Virus record (IMG/VR): IMGVR_UViG_3300044695_003623
Coordinates: 1 to 47,231 of that record
Source of the DNA: a virus
Reading direction: 5' to 3' (one strand)
DNA: 47,231 nt
A program made the position numbers and the translations under genes. The notes below the pieces were generated by a model. It was not told the origin of the DNA. It saw nothing but the letters and a program-made list of their open reading frames with translations, and ran no database searches. Shown here one piece after another: positions 1 to 8,985 of the stretch (its first letter is position 1; every line of letters starts with the position of its first letter).

Positions 1-175
1 ACTCGTTGTTGTCGTGGACGCTGCCGCCGACTGCTTCAAGCCGGTCGCCAAGGTGGACGACAATCTGGGGCTTCCATTCCTCGATGCGTGCCAGCAGCCA
101 TTCGATGTGGCGTTTGGGTGTGAATGGTGCGTGTTCGCAGCCGTAGGCCAAGACGCGGACGGTCGTAGCAGCCAT
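1..175 (-). CDS. Calcineurin-like phosphoesterase, N-terminal fragment (cut by window edge)
   Basis: The frame opens with ATG at 175, after an AAAGG ribosome site, and runs off the left edge; 58 residues are visible. The fragment reads as a short beta strand, a helix (HIEWLLARIEEW) and then VVHLGDRLEA. This resembles the strand-helix-strand-GD entry of calcineurin-like phosphoesterases, where the GD aspartate binds a metal. The usual D-x-H metal motif is not evident near the start, which has GCEHAPF instead, so the family call is tentative. It lies 21 bp downstream of the large terminase in the same direction and is probably the next gene of the late operon. Confidence 0.5.
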   Translation of the reverse strand, partial: MAATTVRVLAYGCEHAPFTPKRHIEWLLARIEEWKPQIVVHLGDRLEAVGGSVHDNNE

Positions 176-196
176 GCACAAACCTTTCAGGTGGTC

Positions 197-1975
197 CTAA
201 CGCCAAGTCGAGTATGGGTTGACAGGCTCTTTGATCCCCAGCATCTTGCGGGTTTGCCGGTCCATGAACTCGCGTTGCTTCTTGGCTTCACGGTCAAGTG
301 CCCGTTCGCGGGCCTTGGTGGTTTCTGGGCGAAGGGCTGACTTGAAACTCTCTACCAGCATCGCCAGTGCGTCAATCTTGCCGTCTTCACGCAAGCAGCC
401 TTTGTCGCGCGTGATGTTGGCTATCTGGTGTTGCAGTTCGTTCTTGAGTTCAATGTCGTCGTCCTGCCCGACAATCTTGGCCCGCAGGCAGCAAGGGTCC
501 ATGACAAGCCGGTGCGGGGTCATCACTGCGTCAAGTACGTCGATAATGCGATGCTCTTTGCGCACCGTGTTGTGGACGCCTTCAATCTTGCAGGACCAGC
601 CATCGGGGAATGACGCATCGCCAGTGGCAACAACGTGCCGCGAAATCATCTTCGCCATGTTCTGGCGGAAGATGCCCGCCGTGTCCATGTTGGTTTCGAT
701 GAAAACGGTTCGTACACGATACTGTTTGAGCAGCAGCACGATGTTCTCGCACGATGCCTCGTCAAACCCGCCTGGCAAGCCTTCCACGCGGTAGACGTAG
801 ATGAACCCGCCCACGTCTGCGCCGATAGCCACGCCCATCTTGTCCTTACCGATACCCGAAGGGTCGATAGATGCGTGGACGCGGGTAGGCGACACCGCCT
901 TTTCGTCGATAAAGGCCGGGCGGTAGAGTTGTTCTTGCCCCACGCCGATGGTGCTGATGTTGCTGGCCGTACTGCCGTTGTGGTTGCTGATGCCGTAGGT
1001 GACGCTGGCAGGCAACTTGGCTGGCGGCGGTGACAACTCCATCACAATCAGGTCAGACAACTTGAGCGGGTAGCCAAGTTTGTCGAGCAGGTACACCACG
1101 CATTGCTGTTCGCGGTAGAACTCATGCTTGCCCTTGGCGCGGCGTTCGAGGAACTCTTTGCCGGTAGTCGGGAATCGCAGCGGGGCGAGTGATTCGCCGG
1201 GTTTGATGCCGTGGGCCTGCGCGTAGGCAGCAATGCTAGGGTCCATGTAGAACGGTTCTGGCTCGCCATCACGCGGCAGGGCGAGGGGGTAACTGCGAAC
1301 CGCAAAGCCCTCTTTCTTGAGCTTGGAGGCAATCGAATCTTCGTGCTTGGGCGTTTGGCAGAAGACGATTTCGTTGGGGTCAACCGGGTTGTACTCGCCC
1401 ATGTCGGCGTTGGTGTAGATGATGTTGGTGAACTCATCCATCTGGCGGTGCAGGCGTTCGCGACCGTCAGGCGTGAGGGCGTTCTCTTTGGTTTCAATGT
1501 CATCGCCAATGACGGTGTTGGCACGTCCACCTTCAAGTGCTGACTGAATCGAACCCACGCTCACGCTGGGCTGCTTGCCAAACGCCTTGCCACGCACATT
1601 GAAGGCCGTGCGGTTGTCCAGGTCCTTCTTTTCGGGCGCAAGGTCACGCATGAACGTGAGGTTGAGGCCCTGACGCACGAAGCGCAAGAGTTTGTTTACT
1701 TCACGGTCGTTCTTGCTGCTGATGAGGATTTCACGGTTCACATCACGCCGCAAGCGGTAGAGGCACAGGGGGCCAGTGACCAGCGTGGTCTTGCCAATCT
1801 GCCGGAAGCCCATCACCATGCGGCGGCTTGGGCCACACACACCAAAGCGAAACATCATCCGCTCGTACTCGGTCAGGGCGTTGGGCGGCAAACGCATCTC
1901 GGCCCACACGCAATCGAGGAAATAGTCTGCGTCAAAGTGCAGACGTTCAAAGTCCCAAGGGGTGTTGATGCGCAT
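197..1975 (-). CDS. terL: Terminase large subunit (T7 gp19-like DNA packaging ATPase/nuclease)
   Basis: The 592-residue protein matches the usual size of T7-like large terminases. A Walker A-like GFRQIGKTT is at residues 56-64 and a Walker B-like VIGDDIE near 155. The C-terminal half has the acidic residues of an RNase H-fold nuclease: the D of HASIDPSGIGKDK, the E of VFIETNMD, and the D of KIDALAM. It translocates DNA into the prohead and cuts it. It follows the small-terminase gene by 12 bp, the same order as T7 genes 18 and 19. Long open frames on the opposite strand are codon-bias shadows. Confidence 0.93.
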   Translation of the reverse strand: MRINTPWDFERLHFDADYFLDCVWAEMRLPPNALTEYERMMFRFGVCGPSRRMVMGFRQIGKTTLVTGPLCLYRLRRDVNREILISSKNDREVNKLLRFVRQGLNLTFMRDLAPEKKDLDNRTAFNVRGKAFGKQPSVSVGSIQSALEGGRANTVIGDDIETKENALTPDGRERLHRQMDEFTNIIYTNADMGEYNPVDPNEIVFCQTPKHEDSIASKLKKEGFAVRSYPLALPRDGEPEPFYMDPSIAAYAQAHGIKPGESLAPLRFPTTGKEFLERRAKGKHEFYREQQCVVYLLDKLGYPLKLSDLIVMELSPPPAKLPASVTYGISNHNGSTASNISTIGVGQEQLYRPAFIDEKAVSPTRVHASIDPSGIGKDKMGVAIGADVGGFIYVYRVEGLPGGFDEASCENIVLLLKQYRVRTVFIETNMDTAGIFRQNMAKMISRHVVATGDASFPDGWSCKIEGVHNTVRKEHRIIDVLDAVMTPHRLVMDPCCLRAKIVGQDDDIELKNELQHQIANITRDKGCLREDGKIDALAMLVESFKSALRPETTKARERALDREAKKQREFMDRQTRKMLGIKEPVNPYSTWR

Positions 1976-1987
1976 GATGTGTGGCGG

Positions 1988-2353
1988 TTATTCTGCGTTG
2001 CGAGTGTCTTGCTGCAAGTCAGCAATCTCGGCGTCGTCAGGGCTTTTGATGTTGAACTGTGGTGCAGGCTCAGCCAGTCGCCGCTGGGTGGATTGCTCCA
2101 TGAGCCGCTGGCGGAAGTTGGCGGTGAGTACCGGGTCTTCCAGCACGCCGCCCAACTTGTCGTTGAGTTTCATCGCGGCTTCAAAGTCTTTGGCACTCGG
2201 CTGCACGCGCAAGATGCCGCCTTGACCATCGGGCATGTCGCGGCCATTCTTCAAGACGTTGCACATCGACTTGACCAGTAGTTTGGTGAAGCCGTTGGGG
2301 GTGATTGCGCGCTTGGCTTTCTTGGGTGTGCCTTCTTGGTTGGTGTTGGTCAT
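1988..2353 (-). CDS. terS: Probable terminase small subunit (T7 gp18-like)
   Basis: The 121-residue protein is placed directly before the large terminase, as in T7-like phages. The sequence is polar, with a basic N-terminus, a predicted helical middle (DFEAAMKLNDKLGGVL) and a C-terminal tail. The call rests mainly on position and size; no unique motif is visible. I chose the ATG at 2353 because it lies just after the upstream TAA (2356-2358). An in-frame GTG at 2362 would overlap the upstream gene. Confidence 0.65.
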   Translation of the reverse strand: MTNTNQEGTPKKAKRAITPNGFTKLLVKSMCNVLKNGRDMPDGQGGILRVQPSAKDFEAAMKLNDKLGGVLEDPVLTANFRQRLMEQSTQRRLAEPAPQFNIKSPDDAEIADLQQDTRNAE

Positions 2354-2355
2354 GT

Positions 2356-5300
2356 TTACCACGCTGGGTCATCTTCGTCAGGCAGGTCTTTTGTCAGCGT
2401 TCGCAGGCCATCGCGGATGTAGAAGACGTTGGGTGCGAGCCGTAGCCATGCGTTGGCGTCGTACTTAGTGAACGCATCATCGTCGAGCGTTGCCGCTTGA
2501 ATAGGCTCCCTTCCAGCAACGATTGCGGTGTTGATAAGATCAAAGGTCGGGTTTCCTAGCAATGCGTTCTCGATGCCTGGCCCTTGACCAAGTTGGGATA
2601 CTCGGCCCTTGGCGAAAATGGGTTTAGACTCGAATGTTTGCAGGGATGTATCAATCAAGAACGGCAAGATGGTGCTGTAACTGGCACGTCCAAACGCCTG
2701 CGTTGCGACGTTGCTCATCGTGAGCCGTTCATCGCGGTACGCCTGCGGGTCGTCTTGCGATAGGCTGTTGATGTACTCACGCGCGGCGTATGCAAGCCCA
2801 GCCGAGAATGAGCCAGCCATCACAAGGCCAGTCATGCCCATGCGAGCGTCTTTGATATCTTGTGCGCCGCGAAGCAGCCTGTCTTGCGAGGCAATCATGT
2901 AGGCGCGAAGTTGAATAACAATCTTGCCCTGCTCGCTGGTCATCCACAAGTCCATCTGGCCTGCGGACGGTTGCAAGACGAGTTCGCCAGCCTTCTTGGA
3001 AAGCAGGTCGTTGAAGCGGCGAGCGTCTGCGACAAAGCCAGCATCCCACGATTCAAAGTTGAATCCGGTGATGACGCTGCCAAGTGGTCCGCTCTCGGTG
3101 GTGCGGTGCTTGGCAATCTGCCCAGCGATTCGATCCCACTGCTTGCGGGTCAGGCCGAACGAGCGAAGGCGGGTGTCACTGATGCCTTTGTCTACGGCGT
3201 CGCTGAATGTCTGCGAGAGCGTGAGGGTGAGGTACTTACGGCCACCTTCTTCAACAAGTTTCTGGCCGCTCCACTTGTACACGCCACGCTGCAAGTTGGA
3301 GAAGTTGCGGCTAATGTCTTTCACAACCCCGGATTCAGCACTGTCTTCGAGGACGCGACCAGCGGCAAAGTCCATTGCGATGCCAAGTCGGTCAATCTCG
3401 CCGATAATCTTGTCGCTCAGTGTGCCGCCCTTGGCCGCAGAGAACCACCCGTTCCACGTCTTTTCAAGTGCGCGACCACCAATTTTGAGCGATGCACGGA
3501 ATCCCACCTGTGCCATTGCTGCCAGCGGTTCGGCAGCGTTGTTGATAGCCGATGCTGGTGATGCCAAGAGCCGCGCGAAGTTGGCCGCTCGCACAATGCT
3601 GCCAAGGTCTTTGACCGTGGTTTCTTCGCTCACTGGTGCTTCGAGGACCGTGCGAATCAGGTGGTCCAGCCGCTTGACGTTGTTGCGCTCGCGGCGAATC
3701 TGAAAGCGGAATCGGTCGAGATTCGTGGCGTTTGCGTAGCGTTCAAACTCGTCAACTTGGCGATTGGCTTCTGCCAGCAAGTCTTGCGCACTGGCTAGGC
3801 GTGGGTCGCCAAGTGATTCAATGACAGCCGCCATCGACGAATGGCCCATCGACTTGCGCGTGTAGGTACGGGCCAGCACGTCGATCTGGCGTTCAAAGAA
3901 GTCGGTCATCTTCCACGATGAACCGTCTTTGAGCGTTGCAGTCTGGGTCATATCAAAAGGCAGAGCGTTGCGCAGGCGAGAGAATTTGGCGGCGTCGGTG
4001 TCGCCCTTCATCGACTCAAAGATGTCACCAATGCGGTCGGCGTCCGCTTGGCTCAGTGTGCCAAACGCGCTTTGATAGCGGCGAACGAACTCATCTACTA
4101 ACTCGGTCGTGCTTTGGGCAACCGTACCAAGGGCAGACACCTTGACGCGGCGACCAGCGTTCTGTGCCCATGCCGTGGCATATGCACGCAACTGGTTATC
4201 GTTGGGCACGGTCGAGCCGTTCTTGGCCGCAAGTTTCTGGTAGCCACTGCGAAGCGAATCCATCGCCATCTCGATAAGACCCTGCTCGTCGGCCACGTAA
4301 GCCTTGTCGATTTTCTGGCGAATGGCCGCGTGAGGCACATACGTGGGGTCAAGCGGTACACGCTCCGCACCCTTGACGCCGTGGCGAAGCATCGTGTCTA
4401 GCCCATCCTGTGCCAGTTTGCGGTACGCATCCACGGCGGGGGCAATGTCGGGCGTGATGGGGCGAAGTCCCTCGGCGGCATCGGTGATGGCCGTCTTGAT
4501 CTGCGCGGGCGTCAGGTTGGGGTTGGCCTTGCGGACGTTCTCGATTGTCTGGTCAAGCACCTTCTGGAATGGCACGAAGCGGCTGGTGAAGGCTCGCTGC
4601 GTCCACTGCATGGCCGAGTTGAGTACGTCGCTGCCGTCAGTCTTGCGCAGGATGTCACGGTCAAGCCGGTTGGCAACCGCTCGCAGGAACGGAAGCGCAG
4701 ACCGCGAGGCTCGGTAGAGTGAGCCAAAGCGGAATCCCATGAAGCCCACGCTGGCCTTGGCGTCGGTCACATCAGAGAAGTCGGCGTCAAGATACGTCTT
4801 TGCCGGACGGGGACGCGGGAAGGGGCTTGCGGGGCCGCTGGGTGGCACAGGAGAGCCGGGAACGCCAGCACCCGCATTACCAGAGGGTGGAACTGGAGAG
4901 CCAGCAGAGCCGCCCACAGTGCCCGTGCCGGGGTTGCCAGCGGGAGGAACGGGGGAACCTGCGGATGCGCCGGTAACGCCGGGGCCAGTTGAAGGTCCGG
5001 GCGAATCAGGCGGGGGTGGTGCTACAAAGTCGTCGCCCATATCCGCCACTTCGCCAGTCAGCAAGCGAGGTGAACTTCCATCGTCAAGTTGCGCCGGATC
5101 GGGCAGCCAAGTGCCCTCTGTTTCTACGAAGATGGTGTCATACAGGCGGCGTGAGCGAGGAGTGCGCGAGGGTGGAAGCGACTTGTTGCTGCCAGGCGGC
5201 AATCCACCCGCCGACTCCACCGCATCCGCCAGTAGCCGCTGGTCAACATCCTTGGCGTAGTTGTTGGTGTCACGCACCAGCCGCTCGTCTAGCGTGCCGG

Positions 5301-6093
5301 GCGTGGCGATTGCACCCAGCAACCCACCAAAGCCTGCGGCAAGAATGGCCTGCATACCCGCTGTCTCAGCGTCTTCGTCGGCAAGTAGCGTTTGGCCTGC
5401 GAAGGTGCCGGTGCCCGCGCCGATTGCACCACCCAACGCACGCGAAGCCCGCGTTGCACCAGAAACCTGCAAGCCAAAGATGCTTGCAAAGTTGCTCAGG
5501 GTGTTGCTGCCAACATCGCCCGCGTCAAAGTTTGGGTTGATTTGGGCGCGCAGTGCTTCGCCTGGAATCTGCACGCCAGCTTCGATAAGGCCAAGTCGTC
5601 CAGCCTGAAGTAACTTGCCCACCTTGGTTGCGTTGCCCGCCTGCGCAAGTCCACCGCTCCCGAACGTGGCGACCAGCGTAAACGGGTCAAGAATCTGTGC
5701 CGCCGCGTAGACGCCGCCGCCCATGATGCCACCGCTGGCAACCGTTCGGCGGTTCTGCGTGACTTCAAACAACTCGCGGCGAATGTTCTGGGCGTCAATG
5801 TCGCTGCGAGCGTCGGCGAAGTATTCAACGAGGTCAGGGTCAATGTCAGACGTAAGTTGTTTGAGCTTGGCAGGCGTGAGGCGATACGACGGGTCAAATT
5901 CACGCGACGAAGCATTGCCAACGTAGCCACCGATGCTGCCCGTGATGGTGTCCGCAAATGCCGCTCCGTACAACTCGGCCAGTGACGGGCGACCGGGTGA
6001 TGCCGCACCAAACTCAAACGCAGGCTGCTCGTTGCGTGGCGGCTGCTCACGGTCAAGTACGCCCGTGGGCAGTGGGATAGTGGCTTGGCTCAT
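2356..6093 (-). CDS. Internal virion protein D-like (T7 gp16 analogue), 1245 aa
   Basis: A very large protein in the last position before the terminases, where T7 encodes gp16, the ejected inner-core protein that helps DNA cross the cell envelope. No lysozyme/transglycosylase motif is visible at the N-terminus, unlike T7 gp16. Residues about 355-430 form a low-complexity linker of Pro/Gly/Ser repeats (SPVPP repeated three times). Short Ala/Gly-rich hydrophobic segments occur near residues 120-250, and long helical regions fill the C-terminal half. Assignment is by synteny and size. Confidence 0.7.
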   Translation of the reverse strand: MSQATIPLPTGVLDREQPPRNEQPAFEFGAASPGRPSLAELYGAAFADTITGSIGGYVGNASSREFDPSYRLTPAKLKQLTSDIDPDLVEYFADARSDIDAQNIRRELFEVTQNRRTVASGGIMGGGVYAAAQILDPFTLVATFGSGGLAQAGNATKVGKLLQAGRLGLIEAGVQIPGEALRAQINPNFDAGDVGSNTLSNFASIFGLQVSGATRASRALGGAIGAGTGTFAGQTLLADEDAETAGMQAILAAGFGGLLGAIATPGTLDERLVRDTNNYAKDVDQRLLADAVESAGGLPPGSNKSLPPSRTPRSRRLYDTIFVETEGTWLPDPAQLDDGSSPRLLTGEVADMGDDFVAPPPPDSPGPSTGPGVTGASAGSPVPPAGNPGTGTVGGSAGSPVPPSGNAGAGVPGSPVPPSGPASPFPRPRPAKTYLDADFSDVTDAKASVGFMGFRFGSLYRASRSALPFLRAVANRLDRDILRKTDGSDVLNSAMQWTQRAFTSRFVPFQKVLDQTIENVRKANPNLTPAQIKTAITDAAEGLRPITPDIAPAVDAYRKLAQDGLDTMLRHGVKGAERVPLDPTYVPHAAIRQKIDKAYVADEQGLIEMAMDSLRSGYQKLAAKNGSTVPNDNQLRAYATAWAQNAGRRVKVSALGTVAQSTTELVDEFVRRYQSAFGTLSQADADRIGDIFESMKGDTDAAKFSRLRNALPFDMTQTATLKDGSSWKMTDFFERQIDVLARTYTRKSMGHSSMAAVIESLGDPRLASAQDLLAEANRQVDEFERYANATNLDRFRFQIRRERNNVKRLDHLIRTVLEAPVSEETTVKDLGSIVRAANFARLLASPASAINNAAEPLAAMAQVGFRASLKIGGRALEKTWNGWFSAAKGGTLSDKIIGEIDRLGIAMDFAAGRVLEDSAESGVVKDISRNFSNLQRGVYKWSGQKLVEEGGRKYLTLTLSQTFSDAVDKGISDTRLRSFGLTRKQWDRIAGQIAKHRTTESGPLGSVITGFNFESWDAGFVADARRFNDLLSKKAGELVLQPSAGQMDLWMTSEQGKIVIQLRAYMIASQDRLLRGAQDIKDARMGMTGLVMAGSFSAGLAYAAREYINSLSQDDPQAYRDERLTMSNVATQAFGRASYSTILPFLIDTSLQTFESKPIFAKGRVSQLGQGPGIENALLGNPTFDLINTAIVAGREPIQAATLDDDAFTKYDANAWLRLAPNVFYIRDGLRTLTKDLPDEDDPAW

Positions 6094-6105
6094 TGCGTGT
6101 GTTAC

Positions 6106-8367
6106 TCAATCCTGAGGAAACGGGGCGTAAATGTCAGAAGACTTGACGCCTCTGGCTGTATTTTCTTGCCGCATCTGCTGTTCTGCAATCACCTTTTGTT
6201 GTGCAATCGCGTCGTTCACACCCTTGCGATTGGCAAACCACGTATACACGTCGTTGATTGCAAACGTGTCGGTGCTGTCAGCGAAGACGGGAATCATGTT
6301 GCCAGCAAAGCGAAGCTGCACGGTGTTGGAGTTTGGATCAATCACCGGCACAAACTGGTCAATGGAGATTTCCTCGCCAAGAAACGACGGCTTAGCCTGC
6401 TTGATAGCGGGGAAGATTTTGACGCGCAGATACTCGCCAAGGGCTTCGGGAAACTCTTTGTCGTTGGCGGCGGGCGCATACGTCTTTGCGTATGGCACGG
6501 TGTAGCCATTGACCTTGCCAGCAACTTCATCAAACTCGTTGATTGCCCGCTGTGTGGCTGTGGTTGCGTCGATGCCACGCATGGAATACATGCTTGCGCG
6601 GCGAGAAATCCACGTCGCCATTTCAAGTTTGTTGGGGGTTTGGATTTTCTTTACATGTGAGTCAGTCAACTTGTTGATTGCCATTTCGGTTGAACGACGA
6701 AGTTCGAGATTGCTGCTTTCGTACCTAGCAACGTCGCGTGCTGCGGTTTCAATCGTCATGCCTGGCAACTTCATCGCCTCGTCAACACCAGCAAAGTACG
6801 CATTCTGCGATTCTGTCAACGCCACTTCGCGGTACGCTGGACTCATCGCGCGGTACTTCACCATCATGTCTTCAAGCAGCGGGTTCACTTGCAAGTCACC
6901 GCCCTTGGCAACGGCGTCTGACGCAACCTGATACACCTGCTCTGCCTGCTGCTTCACATTGTCAGGGACGTAACGCACGCTGGCGGCAAGCGAGTATTGT
7001 TTGCGATAGATGTCTGATTGTGTCAGACCACTAGCCTTTGCCGTAGTCTCCACCATCGCAAGTGCGGACGGCATGACTTCTTGAATGCGTTGCTCTCGCG
7101 TGACCGTGATGGTTGATTCGGGGGAGCCATCGAAGTTTGGCACGCGAATCTCGGCGTCGCCAAGGGCAAACCCGCCGCCAGAAATGACGGCGTTGAGAGA
7201 TTCGTCGTTTATGGCTGCTCGTTGGTTGTCAACGAATGACTGAATGAGTTGCTTTTCAGACTCTTTGGCCTGTCGTTCTTCTGCACGCGAAAGCGTGTTG
7301 TTGAGTTCGGCTGCTTCCCTGTCATCAAAGCCGCCAGCACGAAACACTGAGTTGAACTGCGAACGAAGGGTGTAGAGGCTTGTGTTCTTTGGGTCAATGT
7401 CGGCACTGACAATCGCTAGCCGAAGGTCAGATGCGTTCTGGCTCTGCTGTGCCGACCGCAACTTGATAGCGTTGGCCTCGGCGTTGTTGGTAAGTGTTTG
7501 CAGGGCAGTGGTGTATCGCTCGTTACCAGTAAGTCCGCTGGCGTCGATGAACGATTTGAGCTTGGCCGTGTCGCCTGTGGATGCAATCAGTTGCAACGCA
7601 GGCAGGGTCGTTGTGGCAATGACTTCATCATCGGTGGCGAAGATTGCACTGTCACGCATGACGTTCTGCACGTCGGCAAACTCGCTGGGCGTCTTGGCTT
7701 GTGCCATGACAGCGGCGGCGGATTGGAGTTCAGCGGCTTCACCATCGCGCAAGGTGTTGTCACGCTTGCCGTTGATGAGTTGTAGTACGCGCGTGGCATA
7801 CTCGGCCTTGTCGTCTTCGAGTTCGCTTGCGTCGGCAGACGAGAAGATGGACGCGGCCACGTCACGGGCGTAAACCAATCGCTCGTCAAATGAACCATTG
7901 AGAACTTGCGTGGCCTCGGCATCGCCGCTGTCAAGCCGCTCGGTCAGGCGAAGCAGCTCGACGTTACCAAGATTGGTTGCCAAAGACTTCTTGGCAACCC
8001 GCTCACGGGCAACAAACCGTTCATACTGGGCATCGGCGGCTTGGTCTGCCTGCTTGCCATCGCGACGGTCCTGCTCGGCCTTACGCATCGCCAGCGTTTG
8101 CACGTCTTGGGCACGCTGAGCAACTTCAAATTCCAACTGCGATTCGTACTGGGCACGCCGCGCCGCAATCTGTCCGGCATCTTGCACCACGTTAGCCGCA
8201 CCACCCGCGATTGCCATGAGTTGTGCAATGCCGTCTGCCGTGTTGTTGGATGGGCCTTCCACTGCCAGCGACAACCCATCTAGTCCTTGCGTGATGCCGC
8301 TTGGGGTTGGGCTTTGGCCGCTTGAACTGCGGAAGCGAGCGTCAGGCAGAGTCGAAAAGCTACTCAT
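6106..8367 (-). CDS. Internal virion protein C-like (T7 gp15 analogue), 753 aa
   Basis: A mostly helical protein rich in Ala, Asp, Glu and Gln (for example the 130-residue helical stretch beginning AARRAQYESQLEFEVAQRAQ). The size matches T7 gp15 (about 750 residues). It sits between the gp14-like and gp16-like genes with short gaps. In T7 this protein is part of the ejected core and tube. No catalytic motif is seen. The assignment is by gene order, length and composition. Confidence 0.7.
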   Translation of the reverse strand: MSSFSTLPDARFRSSSGQSPTPSGITQGLDGLSLAVEGPSNNTADGIAQLMAIAGGAANVVQDAGQIAARRAQYESQLEFEVAQRAQDVQTLAMRKAEQDRRDGKQADQAADAQYERFVARERVAKKSLATNLGNVELLRLTERLDSGDAEATQVLNGSFDERLVYARDVAASIFSSADASELEDDKAEYATRVLQLINGKRDNTLRDGEAAELQSAAAVMAQAKTPSEFADVQNVMRDSAIFATDDEVIATTTLPALQLIASTGDTAKLKSFIDASGLTGNERYTTALQTLTNNAEANAIKLRSAQQSQNASDLRLAIVSADIDPKNTSLYTLRSQFNSVFRAGGFDDREAAELNNTLSRAEERQAKESEKQLIQSFVDNQRAAINDESLNAVISGGGFALGDAEIRVPNFDGSPESTITVTREQRIQEVMPSALAMVETTAKASGLTQSDIYRKQYSLAASVRYVPDNVKQQAEQVYQVASDAVAKGGDLQVNPLLEDMMVKYRAMSPAYREVALTESQNAYFAGVDEAMKLPGMTIETAARDVARYESSNLELRRSTEMAINKLTDSHVKKIQTPNKLEMATWISRRASMYSMRGIDATTATQRAINEFDEVAGKVNGYTVPYAKTYAPAANDKEFPEALGEYLRVKIFPAIKQAKPSFLGEEISIDQFVPVIDPNSNTVQLRFAGNMIPVFADSTDTFAINDVYTWFANRKGVNDAIAQQKVIAEQQMRQENTARGVKSSDIYAPFPQD

Positions 8368-8379
8368 GTGGGTTGTGCC

Positions 8380-8985
8380 TTAGTAATACTGACCGAGGGG
8401 TTCGCCGCCCATGCCGGTGGTGATAGGCGGAAGTGCCTGCTGCTGTGCATCACGCAAGATGCCTGCGGTGCGGTCGGCTGTTGCCTGTGCGTTGTTGAAC
8501 GCATCAAGCCCGCCGCCAAGGGCCATGCCAGCCTGCCCGCCACTGATAGCACCTTGCACCACCGAGAGAATGCCATTGACCGAGCGGCTACGAAGGTCAG
8601 CCAGTGCCGCGCGGTACGATGCTTCCAATTCCTGCTGGCGGTTGCCTGCGTTGGTCCTGCGAGTCTGGTTGTCGATAGCCTCGCTGGTGATCTGTGCGTT
8701 GAGAATGTCGGTGATGCTGCCACCCGTGAAGCCTCGTTCACCTGCTGACGCACGAATGCTGCCACGCACCAACACGCCACGCTGCACGGCGGCAAGGCGT
8801 TCAATCTGGTAAGCATCTTCGCTGTTCTGGCGACTGCGGCCCGCGCTGGCACGCAGACGACGGGCTTGGCCGGTCAGTGCCCGGTTGGTGCTGATTGCAC
8901 TGATGCCGCTAAGCACACCGCCGATGCCTGCGCCTGCCACGCCCAACTGAAAGGCGTTGCTGTCAAAGAATGAACCTTGACTCAC
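8380..8985 (-). CDS. Internal virion protein B-like (T7 gp14 analogue), 201 aa
   Basis: The N-terminus is Gly/Ala-rich and hydrophobic (FQLGVAGAGIGGVLSGISAI, residues 12-31), then long charged helices follow, and a second Gly/Ala patch is at about 145-165. This hydrophobic-plus-coil layout and length are typical of T7 gp14, which inserts in the outer membrane during ejection. The start overlaps the end of the upstream tail-tube gene by four bases (ATGA), indicating translational coupling. Confidence 0.7.
   Translation of the reverse strand: MSQGSFFDSNAFQLGVAGAGIGGVLSGISAISTNRALTGQARRLRASAGRSRQNSEDAYQIERLAAVQRGVLVRGSIRASAGERGFTGGSITDILNAQITSEAIDNQTRRTNAGNRQQELEASYRAALADLRSRSVNGILSVVQGAISGGQAGMALGGGLDAFNNAQATADRTAGILRDAQQQALPPITTGMGGEPLGQYY

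Noticed and set aside
2860-3703. Several 230-260 codon plus-strand frames opposite the gp16-like gene
   Set aside because: Mirror-strand shadows of a GC-rich gene.
4739-5260. Pro/Gly-rich repeats that could suggest a CRISPR-like or structural repeat array
   Set aside because: They are degenerate repeats in phase with the linker of the gp16-like protein, without spacers.
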